A DNA stretch of 64,000 nt from Aporrectodea caliginosa (lineage: Eukaryota; Annelida; Clitellata; Crassiclitellata; Lumbricidae), in NCBI GenBank assembly GCA_020284085.1, contig JACEVL010001161.1, forward strand, positions 4,518,930 to 4,582,929, in the 5' to 3' direction. The notes beneath the pieces are model-generated. The model had not been told where the DNA came from. It ran no database searches and saw only the letters and a list, made by a program, of their open reading frames with translations. The translations under genes and the position numbers were made by a program. Shown here piece after piece: positions 10,300 through 21,100 of this stretch (positions are counted from its first letter, which is position 1; each line of letters opens with the position of its first letter).

Positions 10300-11063
10300 C
10301 TGTATGCCCACTGAATTTTAAGGGGAACCTATTCACCACTGCAGCTGTCGACAACATTGACCATAATCCCTCTTCTACAAGTGCACAGGGATCCTTTCAT
10401 GGAACTGGCATTTCTCTTCATCAACATCCAGATGTAGATACCCCAGGATCTGACCGTATGATAGCTTGCTTAGGTGATGTCACTCAGGCAAAGAGTTATT
10501 TTAATTTGCCTTTGACATATACTTCTGTACCGCCAGTTCGATTAATAACTGATGAACCTTCAGTCTCATCTTTCACTGGTGATTTCAAGGAATCTGGTAT
10601 TCACTTGGCAAATGCTGTGAAAGTTGATCATGTTTGGTTAGATAATATCTGGCAAAATTGGCAAACGTGTTCTTTTGATTCCAAAACCATTGTTTCTTGG
10701 TCTGCCTATCATGCACAGAAGCAAACTGCACTGCAACGTCCTCTGTCTTTATGTGGAATGCTGCCTTTGTTTCATGAAAACGCTCATAATGTTGCCATGA
10801 TACGTCATTCTATGGATGTAGTTAAAGCTGCTGTCTCAAAACTGAATCCAGGTCAGGTTCCTGTGATTGAATTTGATCAACCACTATATGCAATTGCTAA
10901 ACTGATACAATGGAATTGGCCAGAATCATATGGTGTTGGTAAATTTGTAATTATGTTTGGTGGACTTCATATTGAGATGGCAGCCCTTAAGGCATTGGGA
11001 TCATTTTTCAAATGGCAGTGGATGGGTAAAAATTTCGTATCCCTAATAAAAGTGTTGCATTAG
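10300..11063 (+). pseudogene. Copy A, continuation of the unnamed protein, ending in a non-homologous tail
   Basis: This continues the frame cut at 8428 (PLNFKGNLFTTAAVDN onward). From about 10341 to 11004 it is roughly 96 percent identical by eye to 11957-12621 of copy B. Only about six residue changes are visible across about 220 codons, several of them conservative (H/Q, V/L, S/T). After ALKALGSF the two copies part: copy A ends in an unrelated short tail and a stop at 11063, while copy B reads on for another 800 codons. This copy therefore lacks the nuclease-like and cysteine-rich regions. The overlap indicates a partial tandem duplication or two adjacent insertions. Confidence 0.8.
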
Positions 11064-11475
11064 CAAATTTTTAAGTCCGATGACCTAGAAATTCTGCCGT
11101 GGGCGTGACTTCTGATTTGAAATCAGCGAATCAGAGCGTTGACCGCGTGACGTAAGATTGCATATTAAGCATGCGTGACGTGCACAAATGGCTATATACT
11201 ATGGCCGGTATTCAGATATAGCCTCGATTAAAAAGTTGTAAATTTAAAATGTCCATATATCGGCGTTTAAATAAAATTGCGAGCTGAAAATAGTCTCGTT
11301 GATCAAGACGTGGCGTAATAATGTTTTGAAAATTTTGTAAATCGCTAAAGCGTTCCGTTTCGGAGCCTTTAGCCGGATGGACAAACATACGGAAGGACAC
11401 ACAAAACTGACTTTGGATTATATATATAGATATGAGATAAATTAGAATTTTTAGTTTACACAGCAATCACATTTT
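11064..11475. other. Spacer between copy A and the piggyBac piece
   Basis: No coding sequence is recognised. It contains GC-rich palindromic bits (GCGTGACGTGCAC) and an AT tract near 11410-11430. It may be part of the sequence inserted or captured between the two duplicated copies. Confidence 0.4.
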
Positions 11476-11901
11476 ATATAATTCCTTTTTCAGGTGTAAA
11501 GAAAGGTCTCAGTCAACACGTTGTTACTTGTCTACACAACTGCATTACCAGTCCGACTTGCCACGACAACTTCTTTATGTGACAGCTGTGACAACCAGCG
11601 TGTGACTGTCGCTACCAATTTCATTGCAGTAGAGCCAGTTGAAAAGCTGGAGCTCAGCTCAGCCAAAAAGTATGTGGTTGATATAAAACAACCAGCTGTC
11701 ATTAGAAAGTATACTCTTCATATGGGTGTTGTGGGCATTCTGGACCCCTTCATGTCTAACTTTCACCTCGTGTTTCGATCCAAGAAGTGGTGGTACCACT
11801 CTTTTTACAACGGTTTGAACATGACTGTTGTTGCTGCCTGGAGCCTGCACGTTGAAGTCGGTGAATTATCTGATCACCTGGCGTTACGACGGCAAATGTG
11901 A
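11476..11901 (+). pseudogene. Decayed piggyBac-type transposase fragment
   Basis: The frame opening near 11491 reads GVKKGLSQHVVTCLHNC...CHDNFFM, matching the strand-and-DNFF block of piggyBac (PGBD) catalytic domains, then stops. A neighbouring frame continues from about 11575 with CDNQRVTVATNFIAVEPVEK, a run of PAVIRKYTLHMGVVGILDPFMSNF and RSKKWWYHSFYNGLNMTVVAAWSLHVEV, which matches the later DDE/D region and following helices. The frame change and missing N-terminus mark it as a relic. No TTAA-flanked termini were located. It lies immediately before copy B. Confidence 0.82.
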
Positions 11902-11904
11902 ACA

Positions 11905-14900
11905 ATGGATGAAACTTGCCTCCGTATTCTCACACAAGCCCTTGTCATCTCTCGCATTGCTGTTGACAATATTGACCATAATCCATCATCTACAAGTGCA
12001 CAGGGATCCTTTCATGGAACTGGCATTTCTCTGCAGCAACATCCAGACTTAGATACCCCAGGAACTGACCGTATGATAGCTTGCTTAAGTGATGTCACTC
12101 AAGCAAAGAGTTATTTTAATTTGCCTTTGACATATACTTCTGTACCGCCAGTTCGATTAATAACTGATGAACCTGCAGTCTCATCTTTTACTGGCGATTT
12201 CAAGGAATCTGGTATTCACTTGGCAAATGCTGTGAAAGTTGATCATGTTTGGTTAGATAATATATGGCAAAATTGGCAAACGTGTTCTTTTGATACCAAA
12301 ACCATTGTTTCTTGGTCTGCCTATCATGCACAGAAGCAAACTGCACTGCAACGTCCTCTGTCTTTATGTGGAATGCTGCCTTTGTTTCATGAAAACGCTC
12401 ATAATGTTGCCATGATACGTCATTCTATGGATGTAGTTAAAGCTGCTGTCTCAAAACTGAATCCAGGTCAGGTTCCTGTGATCGAATTTGATCAACCACT
12501 ATATGCAATTGCTAAACTGATACAATGGAATTGGCCAGAATCATATGGTGTTGGTAAATTTGTAATTATGTTTGGTGGGCTTCATATTGAGATGGCAGCT
12601 CTTAAGGCATTGGGATCTTTTTTGGCTGGGAGTGGATGGGTAGAAGTTGTTGCAGAAGCAGGGCTAGTAACTCCAGGTTCAGCTGAAGCGCTTTTGTCTG
12701 CTAGTCATGTCAGACGTTGTAGACGAGTACATGAAGTAACTCTAGCAGCACTACACATTTTACAGTGCAAGGCATTTGACAATTATAAGACAAACTTGCA
12801 ACCTTCTGATCAGCTTATATCATTTGAATCTTGGTGTGAAAATCAATGTTCTCTACATAAGCAATTTGCATTCTGGTCTCTTATTAAGAAATTCGAAAAC
12901 ACAGTTTTATTGTTGGTTAGGTCTTTCAGAGAATCTAACTTTGGCCTGTATGTAGATACAATGATAAGTTTGATTCCTTGGTTTTTTGCACTAGACCGGA
13001 CAAACTATGCACGATGGCTCTCAGTTCATATTAGAGACATGCTTGACCTACCAAATGCTAATAGAGAAGTTTTTAATCACTTTAACTTGGGCAAATTCAC
13101 AGTACAAAAGACTGCTAGGAAATTCTCTGGCATATCCATTGACCAGGCACATGAACAGTTAAATGCAGTTGTTAAAGGTGATGGAGGTGTGGTAGGCTTA
13201 ACAGAGAATGACAGTGCATTGCAGAGGTGGATGCTTGCTGGTCCAGAAGTAGCTCGATTACTTGCAGAGTTTCGGTCCAGTTATTCGTCAAGTGTTGCAG
13301 GTGATGATTGCCATCATGAACAGCAGGCAAGCATTCAGAAATCTTTTGTCAAAGATGTTGCTAACCTTGTCAGAACCATGGATGAGTTAGGTAATCCTTT
13401 TGAAGATGAGCATGACCTCATTGTTTTACACAGCAGGATTATTATAACAGCTGAAGCATCTGATGCTGTTTGGAAAGTTCTTGACATTGGTCAAAGCCAG
13501 TACATTGATTTTGTTACAACACGACTCGTGAATAATTCTGTTTCCCTGTTTGCCCCACTGAAACGCAATAAGCTGTCCTTCTTTGTTGCTCCAAAGCCTA
13601 CCACAGCTTCAAAGATGAAAAGTAGGATCACTGCTTCAAGGAATGATTCTGCATTATTCTCCAGGCTTTACATAGCTTGTCAGATTCGTAATAGTAACTT
13701 AGATGAATTTTTCCGGCATGAAAACCAAGTTTTCCCCCCATCATTATCAGATGCAGGCAGTCTTCATCTGGGGTCCAAATCTGATCTCTTGTCATGTCTC
13801 AGTAATGTATGCCAACCAATGCTGACTTCACCAAGTGTAGATGGGTTGGTTATTGATGGTGCAGCTATTGTAAATATGCTGCAACCTAAATGTGTTGTCA
13901 CTTTTGCAGATTATGCTAACAGAATCTTTATCCCGTATATTGAGTCACAGCTTGCTCATGTAAAGCGCATTGACATTGTGTGGGACCGTTACGAAAGTTT
14001 TAGTCTCAAAGGCTTAACTCGTTCCAAACGTGGCTGTGGTATACGGCGCCAGGTTACTGAATCAGCTCCCGTTCCCCGTAACTGGCATGACTTCTTACGC
14101 AATGATGACAATAAGACGGCCTTGTTTACTTTTCTAGCCCAGAAATTGTCTAATATGTCAACAGGTTTCGATAAGCATATTGTAGTTACATTGAACACAG
14201 TTGTTTTAAGTACAATAGCAGATTATAATACTACTCATCTAAGTCCATGCACTCATGAAGAAGCAGACACTAGAATATTTTTGCATGCTGCTGACTTGGT
14301 TCGGGCTGGAATTCACAAAATATTGATCAAGACTGTTGATACAGATGTAGTTGTCCTGGCTGTTGCCTTTCAGCAGAAAATAGCATGTCATGAATTGTGG
14401 GTGGCAATAGGGACAGGACATCATCTTCGATACATTCCTGCTCATGAGCTTGCATGCATTTTGGGTCCAGAACGAGCCTGTGCACTACCCATGTTTCATG
14501 CATTCACTGGCTGTGACACTGTTTCAGCATTTGTTGGCCGGGGCAAAAAGACTTGTTGGGAAGTATGGAACAAATATCCTGAAGTTACTACAGTCTTCAA
14601 TGAACTGACCAAGTTGCCTCCATTCATAACCAATACCTGTTTGACCATACTTGAATCCTTTACCATTCGTCTGTATGACATGTCAAGTCATTGCGGCTCT
14701 GTGAACGCTGCTCGGAGAAAACTTTTTGCGCAAAAGGGTAGAACAATTGACAACATTCCACCGACACAAGATGCACTTGTGCAACATATTAAACGTGCTG
14801 TGTATCAGGCTGGATATGTTTGGAGTCAGGCTTTAGTGACACTGCCTGTGTTACCAAATCCTGCAGATTGGGGATGGTTATTATCCGATAATTTATGGCA

Positions 14901-15057
14901 GCCACTTTGGATGACACTACCAGATGCTGCCAAGTGCTGTCCTGAGCTAAAACGGTGTGGTTGTGGAACAGGCTGTTCCACAAAACGTTGCAGGTGCTTT
15001 AAAGATAACTTACCATGCACAGCACTTTGTGCATGTGACGCTCAGTGCAGGCAGTGA
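11905..15057 (+). CDS. Copy B: 1050-aa unnamed protein with FEN/XPG-like PIN domain and cysteine-rich C-terminus
   Basis: The first about 17 codons look like non-homologous lead-in; similarity to copy A starts at AVDNIDHNPSS (11957), so the natural N-terminus (the two C2HC-like modules of copy A) is missing. Residues about 18-240 correspond to copy A's second half. Residues about 784-900 carry HEEADTR (E785, E786, D788), TVDTDVVVLA (D812, D814), a GPERACALPMFHAFTGCDT segment (D871) and GRGKKTCW. The order and spacing match the acidic residues and following H3TH motif of flap endonuclease-type PIN nucleases, compared from family knowledge. Residues 1012-1048 are cysteine-rich with CXC steps (CGCGTGC, CRCF, CACDAQC), similar in style to tesmin/TSO1 CXC modules. 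No stop or frameshift interrupts the 3.15 kb. Host gene or mobile-element protein cannot be decided; I favour a multicopy selfish origin. Confidence 0.7.
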   Translation: MDETCLRILTQALVISRIAVDNIDHNPSSTSAQGSFHGTGISLQQHPDLDTPGTDRMIACLSDVTQAKSYFNLPLTYTSVPPVRLITDEPAVSSFTGDFKESGIHLANAVKVDHVWLDNIWQNWQTCSFDTKTIVSWSAYHAQKQTALQRPLSLCGMLPLFHENAHNVAMIRHSMDVVKAAVSKLNPGQVPVIEFDQPLYAIAKLIQWNWPESYGVGKFVIMFGGLHIEMAALKALGSFLAGSGWVEVVAEAGLVTPGSAEALLSASHVRRCRRVHEVTLAALHILQCKAFDNYKTNLQPSDQLISFESWCENQCSLHKQFAFWSLIKKFENTVLLLVRSFRESNFGLYVDTMISLIPWFFALDRTNYARWLSVHIRDMLDLPNANREVFNHFNLGKFTVQKTARKFSGISIDQAHEQLNAVVKGDGGVVGLTENDSALQRWMLAGPEVARLLAEFRSSYSSSVAGDDCHHEQQASIQKSFVKDVANLVRTMDELGNPFEDEHDLIVLHSRIIITAEASDAVWKVLDIGQSQYIDFVTTRLVNNSVSLFAPLKRNKLSFFVAPKPTTASKMKSRITASRNDSALFSRLYIACQIRNSNLDEFFRHENQVFPPSLSDAGSLHLGSKSDLLSCLSNVCQPMLTSPSVDGLVIDGAAIVNMLQPKCVVTFADYANRIFIPYIESQLAHVKRIDIVWDRYESFSLKGLTRSKRGCGIRRQVTESAPVPRNWHDFLRNDDNKTALFTFLAQKLSNMSTGFDKHIVVTLNTVVLSTIADYNTTHLSPCTHEEADTRIFLHAADLVRAGIHKILIKTVDTDVVVLAVAFQQKIACHELWVAIGTGHHLRYIPAHELACILGPERACALPMFHAFTGCDTVSAFVGRGKKTCWEVWNKYPEVTTVFNELTKLPPFITNTCLTILESFTIRLYDMSSHCGSVNAARRKLFAQKGRTIDNIPPTQDALVQHIKRAVYQAGYVWSQALVTLPVLPNPADWGWLLSDNLWQPLWMTLPDAAKCCPELKRCGCGTGCSTKRCRCFKDNLPCTALCACDAQCRQ

Positions 15058-15140
15058 AATCTGATATTGGAACTTTTTGATGATATTTTCTGTATTGCCT
15101 GACTCTGCCTCATTTCTCAGTACTCTTAAGACTGTCCTGT

Positions 15141-15235
15141 TCAACCGGGGTTGGGCTGGGAGCGCTTCTGAGTAGGCATCCTTGAAGGGGCGCTATATCA
15201 ATTTTCTGAAATTAAATAAATAAATAAATAAATAT
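15141..15235 (+). repeat. CR1/L2-like LINE 3' end with (AAAT)n tail
   Basis: GTTGGGCTGGGAGCGCTTCT, GAGTAGG and GGGGCGCTATATCAA precede an (AAAT)n run at 15212-15233. The same 3' block occurs at 24592-24640 and 29380-29425. It lies immediately downstream of copy B's stop codon. Confidence 0.75.
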
Positions 15236-15397
15236 TCCAACCCCATTAGACAAATTTGTATAGAACAAAGAGTACTGAAGATAAGTGATGTATACTAAAT
15301 CTGTATTGAAAATGTTCGTAGTGTACAGTCTACACAGATGAATTAACTGTAAATAATATGTCTAAAATATGTAATGATTGTAAATATTAATTTGTCT

Positions 15398-15871
15398 GTT
15401 CAATCTAACTACAGTGCTTATGCATGTATATTTGCTTACTGGTAATTCTTGTATAAAGTGCTTTCATGAATCGATATGTTTGTTTTATGAAAAATTAAGA
15501 AAAAAATAGAGAGATAGAAAAGATGAGAAAAATGAATATACATGTACACAGAAAATGTGATTGTTTAAATCAGAAAAATTTGTAAAACAGAAAAGAATAC
15601 ATATATGAGAATATCTGAACAAAAGAGCCTAATGGCCACTGTAAGAGCCTTTACGGCCACATTAAAAAAGAAAATAAAAAGAGCTGTTGAGGCCACTTCG
15701 TTTGTCGTAGGATGTCTGTTCAATCTAACTACAAAGTGCTTATGCATGTATATTCGCTTGTCGAAGGACATGCCTTCACTGAACAATTGATGTATACACC
15801 TTCACTGGATTATCGATGTACGTCTTCACTTCGCTTGTCGAAGGACATGCCTTCACTGAACAATTGATGTA
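15398..15871. repeat. Cluster of local direct repeats
   Basis: TCTGTTCAATCTAACTACA followed by GTGCTTATGCATGTATAT occurs near 15400 and again at about 15713. A unit of about 43 bp (CGCTTGTCGAAGGACATGCC, then TTCACTGAACAATTGATGTA) occurs at about 15757-15799 and again at 15830-15871. This is a small, imperfect tandem cluster with no coding content. Confidence 0.7.
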
Positions 15872-17150
15872 TTTGGAGTTTATGTTCTTTTCCCCACCAT
15901 CTCTAGTTTACATGCAGACACCATTGCAGCTTACCGATGCAAGTTCTAAACCACGCAGACTAGGCTGGACTTGCACATGAATAAATATTGAAAATTAAAT
16001 CCAGTAAAATGCAAGCTAAACAGTCCAAATTCCAAGTCTAGCTTTCTGTGACATGAAAGCGTCAACAGCAATTGGTCCAGTTGCAAGTCGTTTGCTACAT
16101 TGCTCTCAATTGACAAGAACGCCAAGTCGGAAGACCTATATTAATTATAGCTAACAATTTTCTTAACAGTCACCGCGAGGCACAGCCACTTACCAGAGCC
16201 GTATATATGCGGCTCTGCCACTTACTAAATTTCACGTTTTACTTTTTAGTCAATGTAAACACGTCAAATTCAGTCAAAACACAGAGCTAACCATAGAGGT
16301 AAATAGACAGGTGCGTGAAAATGACGTGACGTCACGAATTCACGGCCATGTGAGTAGAGACATAGAGATGTATAATATATAAATATATCACTAGAGCCCG
16401 CATCCGCCATTTTTTTGAAGCCGCCGATTCAAAACGTATACCTCAAGAGTCAAGGCCGTTTTTGCAACTGTTTCCGTTAGAATGACATGCACAGGATCGA
16501 GAAATCGACGTCATCATCGACGTTTATTGCGTGGACACGTCACCAGTTATGTTAATGAGCGCTGGCTGACGTCATGAAAGCTTTATTTCACAGTGCAACA
16601 TCAGCTGTGATAGGCTACACATAGTAAACATCGATATCTTTATTTAGAATGTATAGCCAGCGGGTCAAGGTCGTTAGCGATGTGGCCTCACTGAGTTCTG
16701 AAGAGATTACACGTCATACGGACTCTAGCGCTTATAATATATCTCATTGAGTAGAGAGTGGGCGCATCAAATATAATATTCTATGGTGTTTACACCTAGA
16801 TAATTATATCTATGGTGATATATCACGGGGTTGGACAGACGTATTTACCTGTCTGACATTCTTTCTGGGGCTGCAAATTATGTGCCTTTAATGGCCTATA
16901 ATGGTTCATGAATGACTGAGCAAGGAAAGTGCTTGGTCACGATGAATTGAACAGTGCATAAATATGCCACAATTTTGTGAACCGCGTAGATACTAAGATA
17001 CCTTATTTCAACACCGTTGCACGAGTTTTGTTCACAAAGTGCAAATTCATTATGGTAAGATCAGATTTCGTAGCTCGTTTAATGTAAGCCTATAAAATGT
17101 GCTGTTTGGTGATATAGAACGGTTTTTCGTTAGTAAATGGATAAACATTG
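15872..17150. other. Non-coding stretch upstream of pirin, with small palindromes
   Basis: No gene is supported. A hairpin lies at 16195-16216 (AGAGCCG arms, AT loop). ATGACGTGACGTCACG near 16320 is CRE-like. A pirin promoter or non-coding first exon may lie here or just downstream, but I cannot place it. Confidence 0.4.
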
Positions 17151-17159
17151 ATTTTCCAA

Positions 17160-17430
17160 CTGAAAATCAGTTAGTCCCTTCGGGGTGTGTGCATAGCTTA
17201 GCGGTTTACGTGCCGGGCTGTAAACTCAGAGGTCGGGGGAGGCTCCAGAGCAGAACCCAAGAACCCCAGGGCACCGACTACACACACGGTAGGAAGATCA
17301 GACGCTCATGGAGAGGACTGGCCATCTGCACTCACATGCAAAGGTTAAAAAATAAGTGAAGTCGTTAGCACTTCATGTTCATTGCCATCTCTCGGGTTAG
17401 CTTAAAGGACTGCTTCTCTACTCTGTAGTC
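17160..17430 (+). repeat. Possible tRNA-derived SINE
   Basis: A tRNA-like head (GCATAGCTTAGCGGTTTACG, then a degraded B box) precedes a body ending AAGTGAAGTCGTTAGCACTT and GGTTAGCTTAAAGGACTGC. The complement of that 3' body recurs near 54719-54780 (CTTAAGCTAACCCTGAAGC) and, more distantly, near 60433-60480, so it is an interspersed family. Confidence 0.45.
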
Positions 17431-17500
17431 CTGTCAGCTTTTTCTCTAGGCTACACATTCTCTGGTTGTTCGCAGCTATTGTACTTGGCCCAGGGGCAGA

Positions 17501-17685
17501 CATGTAGTATCGGGGTGCATAAGTTTACTGGCGTCTTGTCGGTTAGGGTAAGGTAAGGTGTCGTGAGGTTCAGTTAGGTTCAGGGTTAGGGTTAGTGTAG
17601 TCATTAGAAAACATGGTTCCTTCCGCACAGCATGCCAAAAAATACGGTATAACGCCAGTAAACTTATGCACCCCAATACTACATG
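17501..17685. mobile_element. 185-bp foldback MITE with 34-bp arms and TTAGGG-like loop
   Basis: Positions 17501-17534 and 17652-17685 are inverted complements over 34 bases with one mismatch (key core GGTGCATAAGTTTACTGGCG). The 117-base interior contains GGTTAGGGTAAGGTAAGG and CAGGGTTAGGGTTAG, resembling telomeric TTAGGG units. Confidence 0.9.
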
Positions 17686-18147
17686 TTTTCCATGAAAATG
17701 TGCCTTTGAGCTGATGTAAGGGGCAATATCATCCAGTTGTATTGTACTAGATTCTCCTCTCCAGTGTTGTTAAACAAAATCTTTTTAGCATTTCCCTAAG
17801 ATCTTCGAAACAATTTTCTTACTATTCTCTACACATTCTCTGGTTGTGCCTTTGATACAGGCTCTCTAAAATGCACATTGAAAAGTAGAGCTGCTGTGAA
17901 TGTTCTTGGTGTGTCAAATGGGTAGTCCTGCACATTATCAAGTTAAATCTTTTTGCAATAATTATTGGTGAATTCTTTGCTGTTGGTGTTTTTCTGTGAC
18001 CTAGTGCATTATTTCAGTATCATTGAAATATTTTTACATAAGGTCTTTTAGATTATACTATTAAACTTTTTATATGCCATAGGAATTAATTTTTGCTTGT
18101 GTGAATTTGTATTTTTGCATGTTTGTTTGTTTTACAAATAGGAAATC

Positions 18148-21100
18148 ATGTCAAGAACTGTGACAAAGTCTGTGCTGAGCCAGTGGCAGAGTGAAGGCAG
18201 AGGGGCCAGAGTCCGAAGAAGTATTGGGCGCCCTGAGGTAATGATTGCTCCCGTTTGTGTTTGGGGTGCTGTTAAGTTTCAGAATTCCCAAATCTATGCC
18301 CTGCATTTCTGATGTATAGCATCTGTATTTCATAGTTTAAACTGTAATCTGAATAATGTAAAACAGGTTAACAAGTTATGCTGTATACATGTAAATTCTG
18401 GTATGGGCTCACACTTCGTCGTCCTAGGTCAGTGAATGCATGTTGTGATCATACTTTCTTTGTGATGTGTTCATCCGCCTGGAACAGATGTATTGTGCAG
18501 AGTCCCCTGCACAGGCCATAAGTTTTCTGAAGACTTTCCTTGTTGCAAATCATATGGTGGCTGAATTGTGTCTGATTTTCATGACTTTAAAGTACTGTAG
18601 ATTGCCTTACTTCTATACACTGCACTGTACAGAGTTTCTTTTTTTTAACCAACAACAGTCCGGCAATAGTGACACACAGCAGCTAATAGTAGAGCTGTAC
18701 CGAATAGCATTTTTTACTATTCGGCCGAATACGAATAATTGGCCACACTATTCGGCCGAATACGAGTACGAATACGAATAGTTAGGTGACGACAGGGGAG
18801 CATAAGGAAAAACTAAACACAAGTAGAATCTACATGTATTTAAAAATTGTTTAGCGTAACTCACTTTTCGTACAGTAAACTTCATAATTATTGCCTTCAA
18901 TTCTGAATAACTTTACATGACATTAAATAAGAAAGTAACCCTCCTTCTAACTGAAAGTCATGCAATTTTCCTTGCAAAACGACTAAACATTACAAATTTC
19001 AGTTGGACTTTCTACTTGAGATGCGTCGCGTTTCGAGTGCATGAAATGTTATTCTTCAGTAGGCCTATCTGTGTATTTTAAATGATTACTTGTTGTGAAA
19101 CTTTTCGAATGGCCTCCCACGTGAAGTCTGCAAAGTGCAAACGGCCTTCCTCTGATCATTGTCCTTTATTGTAAAATATTTCAACACTGGTCCGACTTCG
19201 CTGAATGTACAGTTTTTTCAGAACACTTAGGCCTAATACAGTGCGAATGTTTAATTTAACGAAAATCAAACAAGTTTAACGTTTATTTATTTCATGAACA
19301 AGAAACCGGAAACAAAGAGTTTAGATCACAACGGAAACCATACAGTGAAGCGCTAATCTTAGCCTATATAGCGCATTTACTTATATACGCTAAAATTTAT
19401 TTGGCGCTTTCACTATTCGTATTCGGTTTTAAGAAACTATTCGGCCGAATACGAATAGACTATTCGGGGCACTATTCGGACCGAATCGAATCGAATACGA
19501 ATATTCGGTACAGCTCTAGCTAATAGTCTGATGGGAAGAGATTCATATGAAGAATTTAGGAATCTAGTCTTTGTAATGTCTGCTGAAACTTTAGGAACAA
19601 ATGGAGATATGTGTGTTTTAAGACTTTAAAAATGTACTAGGATTTTGAGTGTCTGCTGGAACCATAAGATTTCTTTATTATTTCTACTGAATGAAAATTA
19701 TTTCACAATTTGTGTAAGATATCTACATTTGAGTATATGGTTAATCTACTCTATACTATGCTTTATTTATTTATAGGATATCTGTGTTTCGTGAATCTTT
19801 TTTTGTTGTGTTGTCGTTAATCATTTGCTATGGTGATGTTTACTTTTCTTTTAGTTGTGTTTGGCTGTTTTAGCTGACAAATCTTGATCCATTCTTGCTT
19901 TTGGATGAATTTCAAGGCTCAGCTCCGGCTGGATTTCCAGATCATCCACACCGTGGATTTGAAACAGTATGTGACACTTCTGAAGCTCTGCAATCACCAT
20001 TCAACTAACTAATTGTGTTAAGGTTCAAATAATGTATAGTACGTGTTTTGAAGAGCATCTCAGAGGTTCTTAAATGGTGCTGTTTGCTACTGAACTCCAG
20101 ATCCATTATCTTAGATATGCATGCCACAGTACTTACAGCAGCTTTGAAGGTTTCAGATTTAATTTGATTGAATATGAGCTAACTCTAGTTAAGAAGTACA
20201 AGATTTTACACTATAATGCATACACAGTACTCATCAAGATTCAAGGCACTCAGGTTCAGAAATCTGAATATCTGAATATCGTTTGAGCCTCGTGCAGTGT
20301 TTGTGTGCTTACAAGAATTGTCATTTTCTATCTTAGAACTATAAATGTGTACATTAACAAGATTAGTATAAAAGTAAAATCTTGCAACAAAGGGATCCGG
20401 GTTTTCTGAGTTTTAGATAAATATTAGGATAAAGGTGTTTCTTTACATTTGAATGGTATTGGTTTAGGTTTCGTACTTGCTGGGCGGATCTTTTCGTCAT
20501 GAAGACTTCTGTGGCCATAGTGGCGTCATCAACACTGGAGATCTTCAGGTTAGTCATTTAGTACATGTCTGTTGTTTGTACTTTAGAATATTTTTTAAGA
20601 TCAGCCAATTCAGTTACAGATCTCTTCTTTCAGGTATGTCAGAAAAGTAAGTAAGTGAGAGTGTTTTACGTTTACATACATAACATATCATGAGGTATAA
20701 TAATTAGAGCTGTACCGAATAGCACTTTTTACTATTCCACCAAACACGAACAGTTGACCGCACTATTCGACTGAATATGAATAATAGGTGACAACAGAGC
20801 ACAGCATAAGTAAAAACTAGACACAAGTGAATGTATTCATTCAGTTTAAAAACTATATGGCCGAATAAGAATGAACTATTCAATGTATTCATAGCACTAT
20901 TAGGTCCGAATTGAATACCAATATTTGGTACAGGTCTAATAATAATTCTAAGGGAAATAAGTGTTATTATAATTTGAAACATTTACATAATGCTTATTTG
21001 TTTCTATCAAAGGTGTGTAATAATAATTCTAAGGGAAATAAGTGTTATTATAATTTGAAACATTTACATAATGCTTATTTGTTTCTATCAAAGGTGTGTT

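Noticed and set aside
17521..17600. Interstitial telomere tract
   Set aside because: Only two or three TTAGGG-like units, degenerate, and enclosed in a MITE loop.
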